Part shown: positions 17,056 through 26,245 of the stretch, one piece after another | How positions within the stretch are numbered: position 1 is the stretch's first letter | How the letters are laid out: each line of letters begins with the position of its first letter | Source: Lachnospiraceae bacterium | GTDB taxonomy: Bacteria > Bacillota > Clostridia > Lachnospirales > Lachnospiraceae | NCBI GenBank assembly: GCA_017453065.1 | Contig: JAFTKW010000015.1 | Coordinates: 186,001 to 250,000 of the forward strand | DNA: 64,000 nt | Direction: 5' to 3' | Program-made: the position numbers and the translations under genes | The notes under the pieces: generated by a model | What the model saw: only the letters and a program-made list of their open reading frames with translations | The model's database searches: none | Told to the model about the DNA's origin: nothing

Positions 17056-18906
17056 ATGAATATTTTGACGGTGGAAAAAATCACAAAGGCATACGGAGAA
17101 CGCAAACTCTTTGATGAGGCATCCTTTTACATGCAGGAGGGCGAAAAAGTAGGTGTGATTGGTATTAACGGTACTGGAAAAAGCACTCTTCTTCGCATGA
17201 TTGCAGGGCTGGAGGATGAGGATAGTGGAAGTATCGTAAAAGCCAGCGGTATGGTGGTGAGATTTTTGCCTCAAAATCCTGAATTTAGTCCGGAAGATAC
17301 CATATTGGAGGCTGTGCTCAGAGACAATAAAGATACAGGCAAGGGGCACAATCCAGAGGTGGAAGCGAAAGCGATGCTTACCAAACTGGGAGTGACTGAC
17401 TTTGAGAGAAAGTGTCAGGGCCTTTCCGGCGGTGAATGTAAGCGTTTGGCACTGGTTTCGGTGCTGCTTTCCCCAGCGGAATTGCTGATTTTGGACGAAC
17501 CTACCAACCATCTGGATCATGAAATGGCGGATTGGTTGGAGGAGCAGCTTAAGAAGCGCAGGGGAGCCATGATCATGGTAACCCACGACAGATACTTTTT
17601 GGATAGTGTAACCAATCGAATTATTGAGATAGACAAAGGAAAAATTTATTCTTATGAGTCCAACTACTCTGGTTATTTGGAGCTGAAAACACAGAGAGAA
17701 GAGATGGCACTTGCATCAGAGCGCAAACGTCAGTCAATCTTGCGTGTGGAGCTGGAGTGGATGCAGCGCGGTGCCAGAGCCAGAAGCACCAAACAAAAGG
17801 CTCATATTCAGAGATATGAAGCACTTCGAGATATGGCTGCGCCTGTGCAAGACAAAAAAGTGGAGCTTGGCTCAGTGGCATCTAGACTTGGCAAAACCAC
17901 AGTGGAACTAGAACACATCAGCAAGGCTTTTGGTGACCGCAAGTTGATAGATGATTTTTCTTATATCTTTTTGAAGGATGATAGAATCGGAATCTTGGGG
18001 CCCAATGGTTGTGGAAAAAGTACTCTGATGAAAATGATTATGGGGATAGAAACCCCTGATGCCGGTCAGATTACCATAGGCCAGACGGTAAAAATAGGTT
18101 ACTATGCTCAGATGATTGGGGAAGATATGAACCCAAACCAGAAGGTCATAGACTATGTAAAAGATGTGGCAGAATATATTGAGACAGAGGAAGGCAAGAT
18201 TACTGCTTCCAGAATGTTGGAGCGTTTCCTGTTTGAAGGAGAAGACCAGTACGGACTGATTGGCAAGCTTTCTGGTGGAGAGCGAAGAAGGTTGAATCTG
18301 CTTCGTGTACTTATGGGGAACCCTAATGTGCTTATTTTGGACGAGCCAACCAACGATTTGGACATTTCAACGCTGACTATTTTGGAGGATTATTTAGACC
18401 ATTTCCAGGGAATTGTAATCGTGGTTTCTCATGACCGCTATTTCATGGACCGTGTGGTGAGAAGGATATTTGCCTTTGAAGAAGGAGGAAAACTTCGTCA
18501 GTTTGAAGGCGGATATACAGACTATTCTGCTAGTATATTGATGGAAGAAATGGGCCTGGCAGATACTGCAGGTAAATCGAGTGCCAAAAGCGGCGTTGCG
18601 ACAGATGCAAGCCCTACAGGAGGCAAGCAGACTGGCGCAAATTGGAAAGAAGGTCAGCAGAAGAAACTGAAATTTACCTATGCAGAGCAAAAGGAGTATG
18701 AGTCTATTGAAGGTGATATAGCAGGTTTAGAAGCCAAGATAGAACAGCTGGAAAAAGATATCTTAAGCAATGCCAGAGACTTTGTGAAACTGGCGGCACT
18801 TCAGAAGGAAAAAGATGAGGCGGAAAGTCTTTTAGAACAAAAGATGGACCGTTGGATGTATTTGGAAGATTTGGCAGCAAGGATTGAAGCAGGAGAGATG
18901 GTTTAA
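17056..18906 (+). CDS. ABC-F family ATPase (Uup-like)
   Basis: 616 residues with two ABC ATPase domains and no membrane part. Domain 1: GINGTGKST Walker A, LSGGE signature, LLILDEPTNHLD Walker B. A charged arm of the ABC-F linker type follows (about residues 210-285). Domain 2: GPNGCGKST, LSGGERRRLNL, LILDEPTNDLD. The C-terminal ~70 residues form a Lys/Glu-rich coiled coil, as in Uup. ABC-F proteins act on the ribosome or on nucleic acids, not as transporters; some give antibiotic resistance but the Uup/Ettx-like layout suggests a housekeeping role. The stop lies 10 bp before the next start. Confidence 0.9.
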   Translation: MNILTVEKITKAYGERKLFDEASFYMQEGEKVGVIGINGTGKSTLLRMIAGLEDEDSGSIVKASGMVVRFLPQNPEFSPEDTILEAVLRDNKDTGKGHNPEVEAKAMLTKLGVTDFERKCQGLSGGECKRLALVSVLLSPAELLILDEPTNHLDHEMADWLEEQLKKRRGAMIMVTHDRYFLDSVTNRIIEIDKGKIYSYESNYSGYLELKTQREEMALASERKRQSILRVELEWMQRGARARSTKQKAHIQRYEALRDMAAPVQDKKVELGSVASRLGKTTVELEHISKAFGDRKLIDDFSYIFLKDDRIGILGPNGCGKSTLMKMIMGIETPDAGQITIGQTVKIGYYAQMIGEDMNPNQKVIDYVKDVAEYIETEEGKITASRMLERFLFEGEDQYGLIGKLSGGERRRLNLLRVLMGNPNVLILDEPTNDLDISTLTILEDYLDHFQGIVIVVSHDRYFMDRVVRRIFAFEEGGKLRQFEGGYTDYSASILMEEMGLADTAGKSSAKSGVATDASPTGGKQTGANWKEGQQKKLKFTYAEQKEYESIEGDIAGLEAKIEQLEKDILSNARDFVKLAALQKEKDEAESLLEQKMDRWMYLEDLAARIEAGEMV

Positions 18907-18916
18907 GGAGGATGGA

Positions 18917-20515
18917 ATGAAAGAAAAGAAAATTTCCATTAGAAGATGGGCGATTGTAGCTTTTTCGGGACTTCTTTTGTCCATTACATCTGTCTGGGGA
19001 TACCAGATAGAAAACTATCATGAACTCATATTTGGCTGGTCTACTACAGGACTGGTGCTGCTGTTTTGGGTGTTGATAAGTGCAGCGTTACTGCTATTGT
19101 TTTGGCTATTTGATCGAGCAAAGGTGAAGCAATCGAGAGTATGTGCCCGCCGGTCTGAAGGCCGCATGTATCTTGTGTTTGTGGCCGCTCTGCTGGTTGT
19201 TTACGCGATACATTTCCTGGCACTTTACCCAGGCTTGTTTGTATTTGATGCACCACATCAGATGGAAATCTATACCAGTGGACAGATTACAGAACACCAT
19301 CCAGTCTTGCACACTTTGATAGTAGGTTTTTTGATTACTACAGTGAGCAATATTACAGGCTCCTTTAACCATGGAGTGGCTGTCTATACCATCGTGCAAA
19401 TATTTGTGGCAGTTCTGTGCTTTGCTTATGTGCTGACATACGTTCACAGGAAAGTAAAAAACTGGTGGGTTACAGGATTTTCCTTCTTGTTTTTGTCCTG
19501 TTTTACACCGATTGTACTTCAAGTGCTTTCTCTGACAAAGGATTCTTACTTTTTCGTGGTTCTTGTTTTGGCTAGTACGTTGACTGTTGAGATGGTGGAT
19601 GAACCTAGAGGGTTCATGGACAAGAAATGGAAAGGCATTTTGTGGATGCTATCCGTGGTCTGCACTGCTATTTTTAGAAACAACTGCATCTATGCAATCC
19701 CGTTTTTGCTAGTGGGTGCATTGCTGTGTGTGAAAGAAAAGAGAAAGACGCTATTGCTTTTGGTGGGCGGCATTGCCGTGCTGGGTTTGCTGTATTCCAA
19801 AGTGTTTGTGCCTGCCGTGACCGTGCGTGGCATTGACCAAAGAGAACTGCTTTCTGTGCCGATACAGCAAATGGCTAGAATATATTACGATGAAGAGGCA
19901 GATGTAACGGAGGAGGAAAGGGCCCTCATAAAGCAACTGATTACTAAGGAGGGAATAGAGGGATATGTACCTACTATTTCCGATCCTGCTAAAAACCATT
20001 TCGACATGGAACTTTACGAGGTCAACGCTTCTTATTACAACAAGCTTTATTTGGATTTGGTGCTTAGAAACCCTAAGCTTTCCTTGGATTCCTTCCTGGA
20101 AAATACCTGCGGTTTTTGGTATCCAGGGTGTGAACTGACTTTGCTTTGGGATGGAACTAAGGGGTACTGGGTTACTGAGTGCTATTGGCCTGCAGAGACC
20201 AATTCTAAGATAGATTTTTTGTATGAGTATTACAAATTGTTCGAAAGTTCAGATTTTGCAACAGGGAATACGGTGACGGCGATTTTGTTTGCTCCTGGAA
20301 CTTTCTTTTATCTGTTTGTAATCATGTTTGCTTATGCTATAGATAGTGCAAGAAAGTCCTTCTGTGTAGTCTTTGGATTTGTGTTTGTGCTGTGGCTGAC
20401 TTATTTGTTAGGACCAGTAGCTCTGGTGCGATATGCGATTTACTTGTATGCATTGGTACCTTTGTATTTGGTACAGATACTAGGTGAACAACGAGTGCTG
20501 CAGAGAGTGAAATAA
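18917..20515 (+). CDS. Polytopic membrane protein, DUF6020-like
   Basis: 532 residues with about ten to eleven membrane segments. The first extracytoplasmic segment after the second/third membrane pass contains YPGLFVFDAPHQMEIY and TEHHPVLHTL, an acidic/His region placed as in GT-C type glycosyltransferases and in the DUF6020 family of Firmicute membrane proteins. A large extracellular loop (about residues 320-450) follows. I infer a possible lipid-linked sugar transfer role in the envelope, without direct evidence. Start 18917 chosen because AAGGAGG sits 5 nt upstream; the open frame extends to 18884 inside the ABC-F gene. A strong terminator follows. Confidence 0.6.
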   Translation: MKEKKISIRRWAIVAFSGLLLSITSVWGYQIENYHELIFGWSTTGLVLLFWVLISAALLLLFWLFDRAKVKQSRVCARRSEGRMYLVFVAALLVVYAIHFLALYPGLFVFDAPHQMEIYTSGQITEHHPVLHTLIVGFLITTVSNITGSFNHGVAVYTIVQIFVAVLCFAYVLTYVHRKVKNWWVTGFSFLFLSCFTPIVLQVLSLTKDSYFFVVLVLASTLTVEMVDEPRGFMDKKWKGILWMLSVVCTAIFRNNCIYAIPFLLVGALLCVKEKRKTLLLLVGGIAVLGLLYSKVFVPAVTVRGIDQRELLSVPIQQMARIYYDEEADVTEEERALIKQLITKEGIEGYVPTISDPAKNHFDMELYEVNASYYNKLYLDLVLRNPKLSLDSFLENTCGFWYPGCELTLLWDGTKGYWVTECYWPAETNSKIDFLYEYYKLFESSDFATGNTVTAILFAPGTFFYLFVIMFAYAIDSARKSFCVVFGFVFVLWLTYLLGPVALVRYAIYLYALVPLYLVQILGEQRVLQRVK

Positions 20516-20521
20516 ATGATT

Positions 20522-20558
20522 AAAAAGGCGAGATGGCTTAGCTGTCTCGCCTTTTTGG
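20522..20558 (+). terminator. Rho-independent terminator
   Basis: AAAAAGGCGAGA (20522-20533) pairs with TCTCGCCTTTTT (20545-20556) around an 11-nt loop. It ends the unit that includes the ABC-F and DUF6020-like genes and separates it from the cyclase cassette. Confidence 0.92.
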
Positions 20559-20687
20559 GGGTTATTATACAGAAATTGGATGTTAATAGTGGCAAAAAGT
20601 GTGAAAATTATAGACGCAAAGCCGATTTTTTGGTAAAATTTAATTGACTTTATCTATGGAAATGAAAGGAAATGTCCAAAAGAGATT

Positions 20688-22496
20688 ATGAGGATCAGGG
20701 GATTTGTTACAGGGCTTGTATGTGGTGTACTTGCCTTTGTGGTTACCTACACAGGAATATTTGCAACGGTGGATAAGGCTGCGGAAGATCGGCTTTATCA
20801 TCATGCAGGAAATATGGATTCGCGAATTAAGATTATCAAGATTGATGACCGCACCATGAACCAGATGGGGGATTTTTCTACTTGGGACCGTGGTGTCTAT
20901 GCAGATCTTTTAGAGACCATTTGTGTTTCTGATGAGATTTGCCCAGCGGTTGTTGGTTTTGATATTTTGTTTAGTAGCTCTAAAAATGAAGAATCCGATG
21001 AAAGATTTGCAGAAGTATGTGCGAAGTATGACAATGTAGTGACGGGATTTGGCTATGTATTTACCAAGGAAGTGTCTACGGACAAAGATGGCAACCTGGT
21101 GGTAGATAGCATGTCTGTATCTGAAAAAGTGGTGCCATATAGTGCGCTCAAGGAAGCCACAGAGCAGGGCTTTGTCAATGCATTGACGGACGATGATGAC
21201 AAGATCATTCGCAGTACTTTTCTTTATTTTGATGAAAAAGATGACACCAGAACTCGAAGCTTTAGCAGTGCCATCTATGAAAAATATTGCAAGGTAAGCG
21301 GATTGCCTGCGAACTATCCAACCGATGGAAATGGAATGGGCTTTCGCTATTCTGGTAAGGCGGGAGACTACGAAAATGTTTCTCTGGTGGATGTGTTAAA
21401 CGGTACGGTGCCAGCGGAAGCCTTTGATGGATGTATTGTTCTAATAGGGGCTTATGCGGCAGGCATGTTGGATGCCTATTTTGTACCGGTAGAGCCTTCC
21501 AGACAGATGTATGGTGTGGAAATTCAGGCCAATGTCATTCAAGCGCTTTTGCAGGGGAAGGAATTGCATGCATGGCCAGCGTTGGCGGATGCAATATTGG
21601 CAGCGGTAGTGGCCTTTTTCCTGGCACTAATTTGCGATAGATTGAGTGTGGCGAAGGTGACGATGGTCTGCGCTGCTACTATAGTTTGCAAACTGCTGGT
21701 TGGTCTAGTTCTATTTAATTTAGGATATTCCACTAATGTTTTGGTGGTGCCAGCCATGTCTCTCTTGATTGCGGTATATTACATAGCCGTGCATTATTAC
21801 AAGGCGAATGCAGCAAAGAGAAGTATTGAAAGAGCATTTAGCAAATATGTGGCACCACAGGTGGTGGATGAGATTGCGAAAGATGGAACCTACGAATTGC
21901 GTCTCGGTGGTGAAAATCGTGATGTGGCGGTACTATTTGTGGACATCAGGGGATTTACTCCTCTATCCGAAAGCCTAGAGCCGGAGCAGGTAGTGGATAT
22001 ATTGAACGGCTATTTAGAACTGACCACGGAGAGTATCTTCCGCCATGGTGGAACTCTGGACAAGTTCGTAGGAGATGCGACCATGGCTGTATTCAACGCT
22101 CCGTTCGATACAGAAGACTACGAGTACAGAGCGATTCTGACAGCTTGGGACATCGTGCAGGGAGGCAATCGCATTGAAAAAGAATATCTGGAGCGATATG
22201 GAAAGCATGTCGGCTTTGGCGTGGGTGTAAACTGCGGACCAGCCGTTGTGGGCAATATTGGTTGTGACTTTAGAATGGATTATACGGCTATCGGAGATAC
22301 GGTAAATACCGCTGCACGTTTGGAGTCCAACGCGCCTAGAGGTTGTATCTATATCAGTGAAGCCCTCTATGAAAGGCTGAAAGATCGCATTACAGTGGAA
22401 GAGGTTGGAGAGATTCCACTCAAAGGAAAAGCAAAAGGAGTTTTTGTCTACTCTGTAATCGGTGTAGATGGATACATAAGTCCAGAAGAGGAGTAA
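20688..22496 (+). CDS. CHASE2-domain class III adenylate cyclase
   Basis: 602 residues. One N-terminal membrane segment (~5-27), an extracytoplasmic CHASE2 sensor domain (~30-300; IKIIKIDDRTMNQMG, VVGFDILFSS and the closing VLIGAYAAGMLDAYFVPV are typical), three membrane segments (~300-370), a short linker and a class III nucleotide cyclase domain (~400-595). Cyclase residues are intact: VDIRGFT and GDATMAVF metal Asps (about 419 and 463), Lys before FVGD and Asp in MDYTAIGD for adenine recognition, NTAARLES for the transition state. It should make cAMP in response to an outside signal. Three genes follow closely, ending with a cyclic-nucleotide-binding protein; I infer one signalling unit. 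cAMP signalling is uncommon in Clostridia. Confidence 0.9.
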   Translation: MRIRGFVTGLVCGVLAFVVTYTGIFATVDKAAEDRLYHHAGNMDSRIKIIKIDDRTMNQMGDFSTWDRGVYADLLETICVSDEICPAVVGFDILFSSSKNEESDERFAEVCAKYDNVVTGFGYVFTKEVSTDKDGNLVVDSMSVSEKVVPYSALKEATEQGFVNALTDDDDKIIRSTFLYFDEKDDTRTRSFSSAIYEKYCKVSGLPANYPTDGNGMGFRYSGKAGDYENVSLVDVLNGTVPAEAFDGCIVLIGAYAAGMLDAYFVPVEPSRQMYGVEIQANVIQALLQGKELHAWPALADAILAAVVAFFLALICDRLSVAKVTMVCAATIVCKLLVGLVLFNLGYSTNVLVVPAMSLLIAVYYIAVHYYKANAAKRSIERAFSKYVAPQVVDEIAKDGTYELRLGGENRDVAVLFVDIRGFTPLSESLEPEQVVDILNGYLELTTESIFRHGGTLDKFVGDATMAVFNAPFDTEDYEYRAILTAWDIVQGGNRIEKEYLERYGKHVGFGVGVNCGPAVVGNIGCDFRMDYTAIGDTVNTAARLESNAPRGCIYISEALYERLKDRITVEEVGEIPLKGKAKGVFVYSVIGVDGYISPEEE

Positions 22497-22502
22497 GTAT
22501 AC

Positions 22503-23285
22503 ATGAAGCAGTTGCTTGTCATCCCAAACAGGGAAAAAATAGCAGATTATTTGGCATTGGTACAGGAATATGGAGTGGGATTTGAATACAACGATTTTAT
22601 GCTTCCCAGCGTGCTGGACGATGGGGTGAGATTGCAAGAAATCGTGGATACATACAAGCAGCAGTTGTTGCCAACCTACACCACCATCCATGGGGCATTT
22701 TATGATGTGATTCCATTTAGTGTGGATGAAAGAATTCGTGAGATTTCTATGCTACGCATTGAACAGAGCCTGGAGGCGGCAAAAAAGATTGGGGCAAAGG
22801 CTGTTGTGTTTCACACCAATTACAACTCCTGCTTAAATTCTAGAGAGTATGTGGAGAACTGGCTAAAAGACAATAGTGCATATTGGGCGCAGGTATTAGA
22901 GCGACATAAAGATATAAGTATTTATTTGGAAAATACCTTTGAATCCACACCGGATATCATGGAAGCGCTGTCGCAGCGACTCTGCGTATATCCCAATTAT
23001 GGCGTGTGCCTGGATTATGCACATGCGTCATTGTCTAAAGCGGAGCCATCCCTTTGGGCTCAGAAATTGGGTAGATTTGTAAAACATATACACATCAATG
23101 ACAACGATGGTGTTAGCGATTTGCATTTGGCGTGGGGTGACGGTGTCATCAATCGCAGTCAATTTTATGAGGATTACGAGCGATATATGAAGGGGGCCAC
23201 TGTATTGGTGGAAACATCTTCTAATGAGAATACACTGAAATCCTTTGCGAAACTGAAAGAGGAAGGCTTTTTGGAGACGAACTAA
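22503..23285 (+). CDS. TIM-barrel protein of the xylose isomerase-like/AP endonuclease 2 family
   Basis: 260 residues, cytoplasmic. Strand-end motifs of the sugar phosphate isomerase/epimerase superfamily are visible: TTIHGAFYD, KAVVFHTNY, ISIYLENTFE (metal Glu), VCLDYAHA (Asp/His), KHIHINDNDG (His/Asp) and VLVETSS (final Glu). The metal site therefore appears complete. The substrate is unknown: members include sugar isomerases, epimerases and endonuclease IV. It starts 7 bp after the cyclase stop and ends 3 bp before the FecR protein, so it is surely co-transcribed with the cAMP cassette; a role in making or modifying the signal or a polysaccharide linked to it is conceivable but unproven. 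Confidence 0.8.
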   Translation: MKQLLVIPNREKIADYLALVQEYGVGFEYNDFMLPSVLDDGVRLQEIVDTYKQQLLPTYTTIHGAFYDVIPFSVDERIREISMLRIEQSLEAAKKIGAKAVVFHTNYNSCLNSREYVENWLKDNSAYWAQVLERHKDISIYLENTFESTPDIMEALSQRLCVYPNYGVCLDYAHASLSKAEPSLWAQKLGRFVKHIHINDNDGVSDLHLAWGDGVINRSQFYEDYERYMKGATVLVETSSNENTLKSFAKLKEEGFLETN

Positions 23286-23288
23286 GAG

Positions 23289-26228
23289 ATGAACCTTAAT
23301 AACTACAAGATGAAAAAGAAGAAAAAGTTCATATTGTGGTGTGCTTTGGCAGCTTTGGCGGTTGTGATGGGTGCAATAGCTGCGTTTTCTTGCTATGCAT
23401 TGGGAGAAAACAAGGGATATCGAACCATTGCCGTAATTGAGGTAGAAGGTTCTGCCAGCGTAGTAAAAGAAGGCATTGAGTACAAGGCCTACCCAGGAAT
23501 GCTTTTGCAGGAAGGCCATGAACTGGTGGTATCAGGAAATGGTTATGTCAGACTGGCTCTTGACGGGGATAAATACGTCAAGGTGGAATCGGGAAGCCGA
23601 GTTGTGTTCGAAGTGCTGGGAGTGCTTGGAAGCGGCAAAACCAGAATGAAGTTGGAGAGAGGCGCACTGACGGGGGAAGTGGTAAAACCTTTGTCGGAGG
23701 ACGAAGAGTTTGTGGTAAATACTCCAAATGCAGTGCTGGCGGTGAGAGGTACCTTTTTCCGCATTGATTTGATTCCGACTGAAAAAGGAGAACTTTCTGC
23801 CAATGTGATGACTTATGGTGGAAAGGTATCTACCAGAAGAGTATTTCCTTCTGGCGAGGTGGAAGAGGCGGAAGTACTGGTAGATGCAGGATTTAAGACA
23901 ACGATTAACAAAAATGAAGAGGATACCATATACGTTGTAGGAGAATTGGAAGGTGCAGTGGATACCACAGGAGATGCAATCCTTGATGTGGCACCGATTC
24001 AAAACATAGAGATTCCGGATGGAGATTTGATAGATATTTATTATGCGGCAGAAAATGGGCATGAATTGTTTGTGACAGCCCAGGAGGTAAAGGCAGATAT
24101 TGAATCTAGAAATATTGATTTGGAATCAACTACATCCGTTTATGAAAAAGAAGCAGAGGTAGGAGCAGATGGGGGCACTAAGGCTGAAACTGATGTGATT
24201 GCAGACGACAGTGTGCCTTTGGCAAAGGTGGAAGAAAATGCGGATGCAACCTTGGAGAGCGAAGCGAATGGAGAAGCGATCGCTTCAGAAGAGAAGCAAT
24301 CCGATATGTCTCGTTTGATGGATGGCGAAGAAACGGAGACGATTAAGACGCATGTACATACGGAAGTTACGAATATTCTAGAGGCTACATGTGCGGAAGA
24401 CGGTCTTAGTGTTGTAACTTGCGAGACCTGTGAAGAAGAATTAGCTAGACAGGTTTTGTCTGCAACGGGACATGAGCCGGAGGTTAGTGTGTATGCTTCT
24501 TCCTGTACGGAAAATGGTATGGAAACCGAAGTGTGTACGGTGTGTGGTGAAACCCTGTCGGAAACTATTTTAGAGGCGACGGGTCACTCGGGCAATGTGG
24601 AAAGAGTAGAGCCGACCTGTACACAGACGGGTATAGAGACAGAAAGCTGCATAGTATGCGGCGAGATCCTGTCAGAAACCATTTTGGAAGCGATGGGTCA
24701 CTCCGGCAATGTGGAGAGAGTAGAACCAACCTGTACGGAAACCGGTATGGAGACAGAAAGTTGTACGGTGTGTGACGAAATCCTGTCGGAAACTATTTTG
24801 GAAGCAAAAGGTCATACAAACAGTGTGACCAGAGTAGAGGGAACTTGTGAAGCCCAAGGGTATGAGAGAATAACCTGTAGTGACTGTGGAACACTTCTTT
24901 CACAGACGGTACTTCCGATAGGAGACCATAGAACAGAATTTGTGGGAGATGAATTTACACATTCCAGATGTGCAGAGTGCGGAATGACTTTGGTAACGGC
25001 GCATTCCTATACAGAGACAGAACTGCAGGGGCTTACTTGCACATTAGATGGCATTACTTTATATGAGTGTGAATGTGGTTACAGCTATGAGGAGACAGTT
25101 ACGGCCGAGGGACATGTGAGAGATACTGGAAATGACACGCTCTGTAGCAATTGCGGAGAACTGTGGGCGAGTTTGGACAGCACTTGCTTCCCAGATGCGG
25201 CATTCCTTGCCTATGTCACCCAGTATGACGCAGATGGCGACGGCCATCTATGGGCCAGCGAGTTGTCAGGGACTACAACCTTGAATTTGGCAGGAACGTC
25301 TTCGCAGGATGGTGGGTATTCCGATTTGACTGGCATTAAATATTTTGCGAATCTGACCACACTTAACTGTTCTTATAATGCAGGAATTACTGAATTGTAC
25401 TTGCAGAATAATAACAGCTTAGAGACCATTACCAGTTATAATACAGGGCTTGCTTACCTAGAGGTGAGCGATGCGGGAACATTGCGTTCTTTGAATGTAT
25501 TTGCATGTCCAATTCAAGAACTGCTGTTGGCTGACCAGACATCGTTGGCGACTCTGAATGTGGGTAACTGTGATTCCCTGGCGATGATAGATATCAGCAA
25601 CACAGGGATATCAACACTTGATGTGTCGAGTGTTGAGAGCCTTGCGTGGTTAGATGTTTCTGGAACGCAGCTGACACAATTGGATGCCACAAATTTAATT
25701 CAGTTGGTTTCTCTAGATGTTTCCGGATGCACAGCACTTGAAACTCTGACTGCAGAAGCCTGCGAACTGTTAGGGGATGTATATTTAACGGATTGTACAG
25801 CACTTACGAATGTATCATTAATTGGCTGTTATGCATTGGAGAGCGTGGATTTTTCAGATTGTACGCAGTTGTATGAATTGAATGTAGGTAATACAGGTTT
25901 GACATCCCTGAATGTGTCAGGGTTAACAGCTTTGTATTTACTGGGCGCGGATGATTGCACCGGACTAACTACCGTGGATGCTTCTGGATGTACAACTCTT
26001 TATTCGGCAACGTTTGCTCGAAACGCACAGTTAAGTACGGTTAATGTGTCCGGTAATACCGGTATGTACGAGTTGAGATTGGATGATTGTACAGGGCTTA
26101 CCAGTGTGAATGTGCAAAGCTGCGGAAGCGGAATGGGTAACTTTGTGATTTATGCTACGGGAACCGGAAAAACTACAGATTTCTTTACGGGATATGACAG
26201 TGGATATATGATGTTCCAGGGTGATTGA
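23289..26228 (+). CDS. Surface protein: FecR domain, Cys-rich repeats, leucine-rich repeats
   Basis: 979 residues with one N-terminal membrane anchor/signal (~15-37). Residues ~45-200 are a FecR-type beta domain (EGSASVVKEG, then VNTPNAVLAVRGTFF). Acidic linker to ~350. Then five to six Cys repeats of about 38-44 residues, pattern C-x(8-9)-C-x2-C ... GH; two of them (DNA units from 24582 and 24696, 114 bp apart) are nearly identical. Near residue 650 a DADGDGHLWASE calcium-loop-like motif. Residues ~660-979 are leucine-rich repeats with units of about 21-23 residues (LDVSGCTAL type). No sortase or lipobox sequence, so anchoring is by the N-terminus. FecR domains usually sense or transmit signals at the membrane; placement after the CHASE2 cyclase suggests a partner. 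Start at 23289 has only a weak ribosome site; Met at 23310 is an alternative. Confidence 0.75.
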   Translation: MNLNNYKMKKKKKFILWCALAALAVVMGAIAAFSCYALGENKGYRTIAVIEVEGSASVVKEGIEYKAYPGMLLQEGHELVVSGNGYVRLALDGDKYVKVESGSRVVFEVLGVLGSGKTRMKLERGALTGEVVKPLSEDEEFVVNTPNAVLAVRGTFFRIDLIPTEKGELSANVMTYGGKVSTRRVFPSGEVEEAEVLVDAGFKTTINKNEEDTIYVVGELEGAVDTTGDAILDVAPIQNIEIPDGDLIDIYYAAENGHELFVTAQEVKADIESRNIDLESTTSVYEKEAEVGADGGTKAETDVIADDSVPLAKVEENADATLESEANGEAIASEEKQSDMSRLMDGEETETIKTHVHTEVTNILEATCAEDGLSVVTCETCEEELARQVLSATGHEPEVSVYASSCTENGMETEVCTVCGETLSETILEATGHSGNVERVEPTCTQTGIETESCIVCGEILSETILEAMGHSGNVERVEPTCTETGMETESCTVCDEILSETILEAKGHTNSVTRVEGTCEAQGYERITCSDCGTLLSQTVLPIGDHRTEFVGDEFTHSRCAECGMTLVTAHSYTETELQGLTCTLDGITLYECECGYSYEETVTAEGHVRDTGNDTLCSNCGELWASLDSTCFPDAAFLAYVTQYDADGDGHLWASELSGTTTLNLAGTSSQDGGYSDLTGIKYFANLTTLNCSYNAGITELYLQNNNSLETITSYNTGLAYLEVSDAGTLRSLNVFACPIQELLLADQTSLATLNVGNCDSLAMIDISNTGISTLDVSSVESLAWLDVSGTQLTQLDATNLIQLVSLDVSGCTALETLTAEACELLGDVYLTDCTALTNVSLIGCYALESVDFSDCTQLYELNVGNTGLTSLNVSGLTALYLLGADDCTGLTTVDASGCTTLYSATFARNAQLSTVNVSGNTGMYELRLDDCTGLTSVNVQSCGSGMGNFVIYATGTGKTTDFFTGYDSGYMMFQGD

Positions 26229-26245
26229 TAATACAGGAGGATACT

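Noticed and set aside
17056-18906. Transport ATPase for the sugar importers
   Set aside because: Two fused ABC domains with an ABC-F linker and no membrane partner; this type works on the ribosome, not in transport.
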